From: Erysipelotrichia bacterium
Lineage (GTDB): Bacteria; Bacillota_I; Bacilli_A; RFN20; CAG-826
Direction of reading: 5' to 3'
Assembly: GCA_012511695.1 (NCBI GenBank)
Contig: JAAZFO010000167.1
Span: 1 to 5,699 of the forward strand
DNA length: 5,699 bases
Part shown: in pieces, positions 1-5,699 of the stretch
Position numbering within the stretch: position 1 is the stretch's first letter
Layout: each line of letters starts with the position of its first letter
The notes under the pieces: model-generated
The model's input: the letters and a program-made list of their open reading frames with translations, nothing else
What the model was told of the DNA's origin: nothing
The model's database searches: none
Translations under genes and position numbers: made by a program

Positions 1-2
1 AC

Positions 3-140
3 TGCTCACTTAATTCTGTCATCTCTCATGTTAAAGATGTTTCGACTTGGATAAATAACTCTATATCTGGTAATCATAGAATTTGTTATAACGAAAATGT
101 TCCCTCTTCAAAGTTTAATACCGATATCAACAATCTCTAA
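3..140 (+). pseudogene. GlgD-like N-terminal remnant, cut off by an in-frame TAA
   Basis: This stretch lies in the same reading frame as the downstream GlgD-like gene and ends in TAA at 138-140. It enters from the left edge, so its start is not in the window. The translation contains a segment of the type S-x-x-x-H-x-x-x-x-x-x-W (SVISHVKDVSTW, bases 15-50). It lines up, from memory, with the SLMDHLGSGKNW segment of B. subtilis GlgD, and the distance from that Trp to the following ADYVI (about 45 codons) also matches the family. The most economical reading is therefore one glgD gene with a nonsense codon at 138, not two genes. Between the Trp and the stop, conservation is weak (no W-D-L and no clear G-L-x-x-L-P-P), which is compatible with decay or simple divergence. 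A sequencing error is the main alternative. Confidence 0.55.
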
Positions 141-179
141 GCTAACCGCCGCAGTATAGAACTCGAGACCGCTGATTAT

Positions 180-944
180 GTGATTATCGCTCCGGTTTTC
201 TTTACGATGGCGATTGATTTTAGACCATATTTAAAAAAACATAGTAAAAGTGGCAATAAAATTTCTTTAATTTATAAACGCGTGACTAATGCAGATTCTG
301 AATTTATTAATTGTGATGCTTTAGAAATTAAAGATGGCGTTATTGATGGATTTTCGATCAACGGCGGTCAAAATAAAGAAGCCGATATTTCACTAGAGGT
401 TTTTATTTTTAATTTTAAAACCTTTATGAAACTTATTAAAAAATCACGTGAGATTTCGACACTTTTTAATATACGCGATTTAGTCCGTCACATTGTGGCT
501 AACAAAATGTTTGCCATCAATGCTTATCCTTTTGACGGTTTAGTCATCCCGATTCTCACCTTCCAAAATTTCGTAAAGTATTCTACTGATCTTTTAAATT
601 ATGATATCAGGAAACAGTTATTTAAGGAGGGGTGGCCGATTTATACGACTACCCATAATACTCCGCCGGCTACTTATGGAGAAAACGCCCATGTCAGTAA
701 CTCCTTTATCGCCAACGGTTGTATTATTAAAGGTACCGTCATCAACTCTGTTATCTCTCGTGATGTCATCGTGGAAGAAGGGGCGATAGTCAAAGACTGT
801 GTTTTATATTCAGGAACCCAAGTCGGCAAAGGAGCGAACTTACAATACGTTCTCAGCGATAAGAAAGTTACAATTAAAGAAATTATTGATGTCGCTGGGG
901 AAAAAGATGACTTTATTTACATTAGTCGTGGAGCCCACATTTAA
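180..944 (+). CDS. glgD: GlgD-like glucose-1-phosphate adenylyltransferase subunit, C-terminal part
   Basis: GlgD is the non-catalytic partner of GlgC in the ADP-glucose pyrophosphorylase of Firmicutes; the complex makes ADP-glucose from glucose-1-phosphate and ATP for cytosolic glycogen synthesis. The 254-residue frame holds the end of the nucleotidyltransferase-like domain (VIIAP then AIDF near residues 2-14, corresponding to the YVI...NIDF segment of the family). A left-handed beta-helix of hexapeptide repeats follows, about residues 168-232 (PPATYGENAHVSNSFIANG, then GTVINSVISRDV and EEGAIVKD). Family members are about 340-380 residues, so roughly the first 110-120 are missing from this frame. 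The GTG at 180 is only the first start codon after the TAA at 138-140, has no convincing Shine-Dalgarno sequence, and falls inside the conserved D-Y-V-I segment, so it is probably not a native start. The stop overlaps the glgA start by one base. The family call is confident; whether a working protein is made is doubtful. Confidence 0.8.
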   Translation: MIIAPVFFTMAIDFRPYLKKHSKSGNKISLIYKRVTNADSEFINCDALEIKDGVIDGFSINGGQNKEADISLEVFIFNFKTFMKLIKKSREISTLFNIRDLVRHIVANKMFAINAYPFDGLVIPILTFQNFVKYSTDLLNYDIRKQLFKEGWPIYTTTHNTPPATYGENAHVSNSFIANGCIIKGTVINSVISRDVIVEEGAIVKDCVLYSGTQVGKGANLQYVLSDKKVTIKEIIDVAGEKDDFIYISRGAHI

Positions 945-2380
945 TGAAAATTGTGATGGTGGCGAGCGAATCTCGTCCTTATTATAAAACCGGCGGTCTT
1001 GCCGATGTCGTTTTCTCACTTTCAAAAGAATTAGTCGTCGCCGGACAAGAGGTGTCCGTCATTTTACCTTTATACGATCGGCTCCTACCGCCTTTTGGTT
1101 TTTCGGATTTAACTTTAGTGACAACTTTCAAGATGCATATGTCGTGGCGCAAACAGACGGTTAATGTTTTTCATACTATTTATGAAGGAATTAATTATTA
1201 TTTTATTCAAAATCAACAATATTTTGAAAGAGGTCACATGTATGGTGATTTCGATGATGGTGAACGGTTCGCTTTTTTTGTAATGGCGGCCAAAGAATTC
1301 ATTTTTATTAAACATTTTTATCCCGATATCATCCATGTCCATGATTGGCAAGGAGGGATGTTACCGTGCCTTATCAAAGTCGATGGCCAAAGTGTTGAGA
1401 AATACGGGCGCGTAAAATTTGTTTTTACGATTCATAATCCCGCTTTTCAAGGATTGATGCCTAAATTTACTTTAGGTGATTTTTACAATTTGTCAGATGA
1501 GTTATTTGATAATGGGTCTGTGCGTTTTAATGATCAGGTATCAACTCTTAAATCCGGCATCGTTTTTGCCGATAAAATTAACACCGTTTCACCGACACAC
1601 CATTTCGAATTATTAACCCCGCAAAGCGGCATGGGTTTAGATGGTGTCCTCCGGTATCGAGAATGGGACTTTAGTGGCATTCTTAATGGCATTGACTACG
1701 ATGAATTTAATCCTGAGAAAGACGCCCTCATTGCCCAACCCTTTAATATTAAAAATTTTGTGAGTGGCAAAAGAGCTAATCGCAAAGTAGTTTTTGAAAA
1801 ACTGGGGATGAACAACCGCCCGGGACCACTTTTTTCAATGGTCACAAGAATTACTTGGCAAAAAGGTTTTGCGATTGTTTTTGACGCTTTAGAACAAGTG
1901 TTGGCTAAAGGAGCAAGTTTCATCATTCTCGGCAATGGTGAGCCGGCATATGAAGGACAACTCCATCAACTAAAAAATCGTTATCCTGAACAAGTCGGCT
2001 TGTATTTTGGTTATAGCGATGACTTGGCCCACCTCATCTACGCCGCTAGCGATTTCTTTATTATGCCCTCACTTTTTGAACCGTGCGGCCTTGGACAAAT
2101 GATTGCGCAACGTTATGGGGCTTTACCGATCGTTAGAAGGACCGGGGGATTACGTGATCCCGTTACCGTTTATAACGGGACAAATATACAAGTGGCTAAT
2201 GGCTTTGGCTTTGATGGCTACAACGCAGAAGAGATGACGCAAACGGCTCTATATGCTTTCGACACTTATCAAAATAAAAAAACTTTTCATCAATTGGTGA
2301 AAAATGCCCTTAAAACTGATAATTCATGGACGAAGAGTACCGCGCAATATCTCGCACTTTATAACCGATTACTTATATAA
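944..2380 (+). CDS. glgA: Glycogen synthase (ADP-glucose), GT5 family
   Basis: GlgA transfers glucose from ADP-glucose to the non-reducing end of a growing alpha-1,4-glucan in the cytosol. The 478 residues match the usual bacterial length (about 477 in E. coli) and show both Rossmann-like halves of a GT-B fold. In the N-terminal half I see the ADP-glucose-binding KTGGL at residues 15-19, YGDFDDGERFAFF at 100-112, HVHDWQ at 131-136 and the active-site TIHN at 162-165. In the C-terminal half I see R302 and K307 in TRITWQKG (equivalents of E. coli R300 and K305), LGNGEP at 329-334, and FEPCGL at 378-383 carrying the catalytic Glu379, followed by VRRTGGLRD at 397-405. All expected key residues are present. 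The ATG at 944 gives the canonical start directly before the first beta strand; GGAG at 930-933 is a plausible ribosome site. The TAATG junction with the glgD frame suggests translational coupling. Confidence 0.97.
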   Translation: MKIVMVASESRPYYKTGGLADVVFSLSKELVVAGQEVSVILPLYDRLLPPFGFSDLTLVTTFKMHMSWRKQTVNVFHTIYEGINYYFIQNQQYFERGHMYGDFDDGERFAFFVMAAKEFIFIKHFYPDIIHVHDWQGGMLPCLIKVDGQSVEKYGRVKFVFTIHNPAFQGLMPKFTLGDFYNLSDELFDNGSVRFNDQVSTLKSGIVFADKINTVSPTHHFELLTPQSGMGLDGVLRYREWDFSGILNGIDYDEFNPEKDALIAQPFNIKNFVSGKRANRKVVFEKLGMNNRPGPLFSMVTRITWQKGFAIVFDALEQVLAKGASFIILGNGEPAYEGQLHQLKNRYPEQVGLYFGYSDDLAHLIYAASDFFIMPSLFEPCGLGQMIAQRYGALPIVRRTGGLRDPVTVYNGTNIQVANGFGFDGYNAEEMTQTALYAFDTYQNKKTFHQLVKNALKTDNSWTKSTAQYLALYNRLLI

Positions 2381-2383
2381 TAA

Positions 2384-2388
2384 AAGGA
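2384..2388 (+). promoter_or_regulatory. Shine-Dalgarno site of leuS
   Basis: AAGGA lies nine bases before the ATG at 2398, inside the 17-base gap after glgA. It is the clearest ribosome binding site in the window and supports the chosen leuS start. The gap is too short for a T-box leader or a terminator directly ahead of leuS. Confidence 0.75.
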
Positions 2389-2397
2389 AACAACATT

Positions 2398-4794
2398 ATG
2401 GGATTTAATCATCGTGACATTGAAAAGAAATGGCAAAAATATTGGTTGGACAATAAAACTTTTAAAACCGATATTTATGATTTTTCGAAGCCTAAATTTT
2501 ATGCTCTAGATATGTTTCCATACCCTAGTGGCTCTGGTTTACATGCTGGGCATCCAGCTGGTTATACCGCTACAGATATTGTTTCGCGCATGAAAAGGAT
2601 GCAAGGTTATAACGTTTTACACCCGATGGGTTACGATTCTTTTGGCTTACCAGCTGAGCAATATGCCTTGGAAACTGGGAATCATCCCGGAGGTTTTACT
2701 AATGAAAATATTGCCCGCTTCACTAAACAATTAAAAGAATTAGGTTTTGACTATGATTGGGATCGGGTTATTTCAACAGCTGATCCAGACTATTATCGTT
2801 GGACACAATGGATATTCAAAGGATTGTTTGTTGATGGTTACGCTAAATATATCGATATGCCAGTTAACTGGTGTGAGGAGCTCGGCACGGTTTTAAGTAA
2901 TGATGAAGTTATCGACGGCAAAAGTGAAAGAGGGGGCTGTGCGGTTATTCGTAAAAACCTAAAACAATGGGTAATTGACCAGCCAAAATTTGCCGAACAA
3001 TTATTAGAAGGTTTAGACCGGATTGATTGGCCGGAATCCACCAAAGAAATGCAAAGAAATTGGATCGGTAAATCAATCGGAGCAGAAATCGTTTTTAAAG
3101 TGGCTGATAGCGCCCACTCATTTGTGGTTTTCACGACACGGGCGGATACAATTTTTGGATGCACATATTGTGTGCTTTCTCCCGAACACCCACTCGTTAA
3201 AGACATCGTTACTTCTTCGCAAAAAGAAGCGATCGCCGAATACCAAAAAGCGGCCGCGAGTAAAAGTGAGATCGAAAGAACGTCGACGACTAAACAAAAA
3301 ACCGGTTGTTTTACCGGCGCTTATGCAATTAATCCGTTTAGCGAAAAATTAGTGCCGATTTTCATTTCCGATTATGTCATCGTCAGTTACGGTACGGGTG
3401 CCATTATGGCGGTACCAGCCCATGATGCCCGCGACTATGCTTTTGCCAAGAAATATAATCTTGATATCGTCCCTGTCCTTGCGGGCGGTGATATTGCAGT
3501 CGAGGCCTTTGAAGGAGATGGCCCCCATATTAATTCCGGATTTATTAATGGTTTAGATAAGCAAGAAGCCAACGAAAAAATACTCGCAGTTCTTAAAAAA
3601 AGAAATATTGGCAAAGCCAAAATTAATTATAAATTTAGAGAATGGATTTTTGCGCGCCAGAGATACTGGGGCGAACCAGTGCCAATTGTCCACCTAGATG
3701 ACGGGACTATTCACGCACTTAAAGATGAAGAATTGCCATTAATTTTACCAGAACTTGATGATTATCAAAGTCGTGGAGGAAAGCCACCGTTAGAAAATGC
3801 CACTGCCTGGGTAAGCTACGACGCTCATGGATTAAAGGGCAAAAGAGAAACTTCCACCATGCCGGGCAGCGCGGGATCTAGTTGGTATTTTTTAAGATAT
3901 ATCGACCCAAAAAACCAAGACACTTTTTGTGATAAAAAACTCGCTGATCACTGGTTACCAGTCGATTTATATATCGGTGGATCTGAACACGCAGTCGGGC
4001 ATTTAATCTATGCGCGTATTTGGACGAAATATCTTTATCAAAAAGGATTTATTTCAATTGATGAGCCATTTAAAAAATTAGTTCATCAAGGGATGATTCT
4101 TGGGAGCAATAATATTAAAATGGGTAAACGCTATCCCCAATTTGTCGTCAATGCTAGTGATGTCGTTGAAATTTATGGAGCGGATACTTTGCGCCTTTAT
4201 GAAATGTTTATGGGGCCACTAGAAAGTAGTAAACCATGGAGCGAACAAGGCGTTGAAGGAGCGCGCAGATTTTTAGAAAGAGTTTATCGGATTATTATTG
4301 AGAATAATATCATTACAAAAGAAGCGACACCAGCCCTTGATTATGTCTATCACCAAACCGTTAAAAAGGTGAGTGAAGATTATGAAAAATTAGCTTTTAA
4401 TACCGCGATTAGTCAGATGATGATTTTTATTAATGAAGTGTACCGCGTGAATAAAATATCGCAAGAATATGCGGAAGGATTTGTGAAATTAATCTCGCCA
4501 ATTTGCCCGCATCTCGGCGAAGAGATGTGGCAAAGACTTGGCCATAAGACAACGATAGCCTTTGCTTCATGGCCACAATTCCAAGCGGATAAATTAATTA
4601 AAGATACGGTTACAATTGGCGTTTCTATTAATGGTAAGTTAAGAGGAGAGTTGACAATCGATATCGATGAAAGTGATGATAAAGTACAAGCTCTTGCTGT
4701 CGGCGTAGAAAGTGTTAAGCGCCACCTTGAGGGTAAGAAAATTATCAAATTCATCGTTGTTAAAAACCGAATGGTCAACATTGTGGTGGCTTAA
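2398..4794 (+). CDS. leuS: Leucyl-tRNA synthetase
   Basis: LeuS is a class I aminoacyl-tRNA synthetase that charges tRNA-Leu with leucine in the cytosol. The 798 residues are close to B. subtilis LeuS (about 804). In order: the N-terminal NHRDIEKKWQKYW; the HIGH-type motif HAGH at 49-52 after PYPSGSGL; HPMGYDSFGLPAEQYA at 75-90; the VNWCEELGTVLSNDEVIDG segment from 156; and the CP1 editing domain from about 225 to 410, with threonine-rich TTRADT at 246-251 and GTGAIMAVPAHDARD at 332-346. The editing Asp346 is present, so proofreading should be intact. FAxQRYWGEPVP and SAGSSWYFLRY (491-501) follow, then the signature-loop region, GADTLRLYEMFMGPLE (594-609), the helical anticodon-binding domain (about 615-730) and a C-terminal domain (VTIGVSINGKLRG, 738-750). 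The odd point is the KMSKS loop, which reads KMGKR at 574-578. Family identity is certain. Confidence 0.98.
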   Translation: MGFNHRDIEKKWQKYWLDNKTFKTDIYDFSKPKFYALDMFPYPSGSGLHAGHPAGYTATDIVSRMKRMQGYNVLHPMGYDSFGLPAEQYALETGNHPGGFTNENIARFTKQLKELGFDYDWDRVISTADPDYYRWTQWIFKGLFVDGYAKYIDMPVNWCEELGTVLSNDEVIDGKSERGGCAVIRKNLKQWVIDQPKFAEQLLEGLDRIDWPESTKEMQRNWIGKSIGAEIVFKVADSAHSFVVFTTRADTIFGCTYCVLSPEHPLVKDIVTSSQKEAIAEYQKAAASKSEIERTSTTKQKTGCFTGAYAINPFSEKLVPIFISDYVIVSYGTGAIMAVPAHDARDYAFAKKYNLDIVPVLAGGDIAVEAFEGDGPHINSGFINGLDKQEANEKILAVLKKRNIGKAKINYKFREWIFARQRYWGEPVPIVHLDDGTIHALKDEELPLILPELDDYQSRGGKPPLENATAWVSYDAHGLKGKRETSTMPGSAGSSWYFLRYIDPKNQDTFCDKKLADHWLPVDLYIGGSEHAVGHLIYARIWTKYLYQKGFISIDEPFKKLVHQGMILGSNNIKMGKRYPQFVVNASDVVEIYGADTLRLYEMFMGPLESSKPWSEQGVEGARRFLERVYRIIIENNIITKEATPALDYVYHQTVKKVSEDYEKLAFNTAISQMMIFINEVYRVNKISQEYAEGFVKLISPICPHLGEEMWQRLGHKTTIAFASWPQFQADKLIKDTVTIGVSINGKLRGELTIDIDESDDKVQALAVGVESVKRHLEGKKIIKFIVVKNRMVNIVVA

Positions 4795-5562
4795 ATGAAT
4801 ATGTGTATTGATGTGGGTAATTCCACGATAGCAATCGGCGTTTTTGATGGCTCTCAGTTAGCTAATAAAGTCGTAATTAATACTGATGCTCGTTTAACTG
4901 CGGATGAATTTTATCTATTATTTAAAGATAAGCTCCAAGCCTTAAATATCGAGATCGAAAGCATTGAAAATATTATACTATCTTCAGTTGTGCCCCCTAT
5001 TAATTTAATGGTCATCAACTCGATTAAAAAACTTTTTAAGCGTGAACCGATGCTCGTCGGCCCTGGGACTAAGACCGGCTTATCGATTAGTGTTGATAAC
5101 CCCTTGGAAATCGGTAATGACATCATCGCTGACTTAGTGGGCGGTAAAGAAAAATATGGCGCGCCATTACTCGTCGTTGACTTAGGAACGGCTAGCAAGA
5201 TACTTTTACTTGATCGCCAGGGGACATTTATTTCTTGTCTAATTATGCCTGGATTAACGTTAAGTGCGCAGTCATTATCGACTAAAGCAGCCTTATTACC
5301 AAAAGTTTCTTTAATCGCGCCACAGTCAATTATGGCTAAAAATACTTTAGCGGCGATGAACGCCGGCATTGTTTACGGCCATGTTGATATGATTCTTGGT
5401 TTGATTAAGCGGTATGAACAAGCCCTTGGTTATTCATGTCAACGCATCCTCACCGGTGGTGGGGCGGTGTATTTAAAAGACATCTTAAAAGAAAACTTTA
5501 TCTATGATTTAGATCTTAATTTAGAAGGTCTAAATATAATCATTGAAAAAAATATTAAGTAA
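4795..5562 (+). CDS. coaX: Type III pantothenate kinase
   Basis: CoaX phosphorylates pantothenate to 4'-phosphopantothenate, the first committed step of coenzyme A synthesis; type III enzymes belong to the ASKHA fold and usually need a monovalent cation such as K+ or NH4+. The 255 residues match the family's usual 250-260. The phosphate-binding motif IDVGNST is at 5-11 with Asp6, VGPGTKTGL at 88-96, DNP at 101-103, a variant GNDIIAD at 107-113 with the expected catalytic Asp109, VVDLGTAS at 127-134 with Asp129, MPGL at 151-154, and the ATP-site GGGAVYL at 221-227. The motif order is complete, but several positions depart from the usual consensus. The start abuts the leuS TAA with no gap; only a weak GGTGG (4785-4789) precedes it. 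The ATG at 4795 is preferred over the one at 4801 because it places the motif Asp at residue 6, as is usual in the family. Confidence 0.93.
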   Translation: MNMCIDVGNSTIAIGVFDGSQLANKVVINTDARLTADEFYLLFKDKLQALNIEIESIENIILSSVVPPINLMVINSIKKLFKREPMLVGPGTKTGLSISVDNPLEIGNDIIADLVGGKEKYGAPLLVVDLGTASKILLLDRQGTFISCLIMPGLTLSAQSLSTKAALLPKVSLIAPQSIMAKNTLAAMNAGIVYGHVDMILGLIKRYEQALGYSCQRILTGGGAVYLKDILKENFIYDLDLNLEGLNIIIEKNIK

Positions 5563-5575
5563 AGAGAGAGAAAAT

Positions 5576-5699
5576 ATGGAACCTAAAGATTTTTACCAAA
5601 AATTAGTCGCCCCTTATTTTGCGCAAATGCGCACTGCTTTGCAGGAATTAGTGGCGATTGATTCGACCCACGACGAAAAACCAGCCGATTCTAAAAATC
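5576..5699 (+). CDS. Probable M20-family (Sapep/PepV-like) dipeptidase, N-terminal fragment
   Basis: Only the first 41 codons are in the window; the gene runs off the right edge. The start ATG follows the coaX stop by 13 bases, with a purine-rich AGAGAGAG (5563-5570) in place of a textbook ribosome site. An amphipathic helix (YFAQMRTALQELVAID) is followed by STHDE. This resembles the opening of M20 metallopeptidases of the Sapep/PepV group, where a helix ending in L-x-x-L-x-x-I-x-S-x-x-D-E precedes the catalytic domain; those enzymes use Zn or Mn to cleave dipeptides in the cytosol. The metal ligands that would confirm this lie beyond the window. No signal peptide is visible. The coding frame is secure; the family assignment is a resemblance judged from a short fragment. 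Confidence 0.6.
   Translation, partial: MEPKDFYQKLVAPYFAQMRTALQELVAIDSTHDEKPADSKN

Noticed and set aside
624..630. Perfect AAGGAGG Shine-Dalgarno-like sequence inside the glgD frame
   Set aside because: No ATG, GTG or TTG start at a suitable distance opens a plausible frame; it simply encodes part of K-E-G-W in GlgD.
1349..1359. AGGAGGG immediately before an ATG within glgA
   Set aside because: It encodes the conserved D-W-Q-G-G-M segment of GlgA; the spacing to the ATG is too short for initiation and the ATG is an internal Met of the same frame.
2838..3206. 122-codon open frame on the minus strand opposite leuS
   Set aside because: It lies fully inside a strongly conserved part of leuS, its translation has no recognisable domain, and no ribosome site or promoter supports it. 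It is a coding shadow.
4413..4781. 122-codon open frame on the minus strand opposite the leuS 3' end
   Set aside because: Ser/Ile/Leu-rich low-complexity translation typical of an antisense shadow; leuS is intact through the region.
180..4794. Possibility of the Mycoplasma genetic code (TGA as Trp)
   Set aside because: All roughly two dozen Trp codons in glgD, glgA and leuS are TGG and no in-frame TGA occurs, so the standard bacterial code fits; the break in glgD is a TAA, which code 4 would not relieve.
4911..5369. 152-codon open frame on the minus strand opposite coaX
   Set aside because: The longest antisense frame, but it mirrors CoaX motifs, has no family resemblance and sits within an intact gene with no space for its own signals.
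1..5699. Mobile element, CRISPR array, tRNA or other RNA gene, defence or toxin-antitoxin system
   Set aside because: No direct or inverted repeats of useful size, no transposase or integrase motifs, and no intergenic space large enough for an RNA gene; all sequence is accounted for by housekeeping coding regions.

Overview
This window is a compact, single-strand stretch of an AT-rich Gram-positive-type bacterial chromosome. In order it carries the distal part of a GlgD-type glycogen biosynthesis gene, glycogen synthase (glgA), leucyl-tRNA synthetase (leuS), type III pantothenate kinase (coaX), and the first 41 codons of a gene that looks like an M20-family dipeptidase. The GlgD/GlgA pairing, the B. 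subtilis-like LeuS architecture and the AT-rich codon choice point to Bacilli or a walled or wall-less relative (Erysipelotrichia, Acholeplasma/Izemoplasma/RF39-like lineages). This placement is an inference. Every Trp codon in the reading frames is TGG and every complete gene ends in TAA. That argues for the standard bacterial code rather than the Mycoplasma code in which TGA is Trp.

Layout: bases 1-944 hold glgD-like sequence, whose beginning lies upstream of the window. Its reading frame is open from base 3 but is broken by a TAA at 138-140, then continues to 944 with good GlgD character. glgA (944-2380) overlaps the glgD stop by one base (TAATG). leuS (2398-4794) follows after 17 bases with a clear Shine-Dalgarno sequence. 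coaX (4795-5562) starts on the base immediately after the leuS stop. The last gene begins at 5576, 13 bases after coaX. No gap exceeds about 20 bases between intact genes, and there is no room for an internal terminator, so the window reads as one transcription unit.

Functionally, GlgD (normally a partner of GlgC) and GlgA make ADP-glucose and polymerise it into glycogen. LeuS charges tRNA-Leu, CoaX commits pantothenate to coenzyme A, and the last gene probably cleaves dipeptides. The last three are housekeeping functions that appear to share transcription with glycogen synthesis by position only.

I found no mobile element, CRISPR array, RNA gene or undescribed system. The points worth a second look are the in-frame stop in glgD, a non-canonical KMSKS loop in LeuS, and altered motifs in CoaX.
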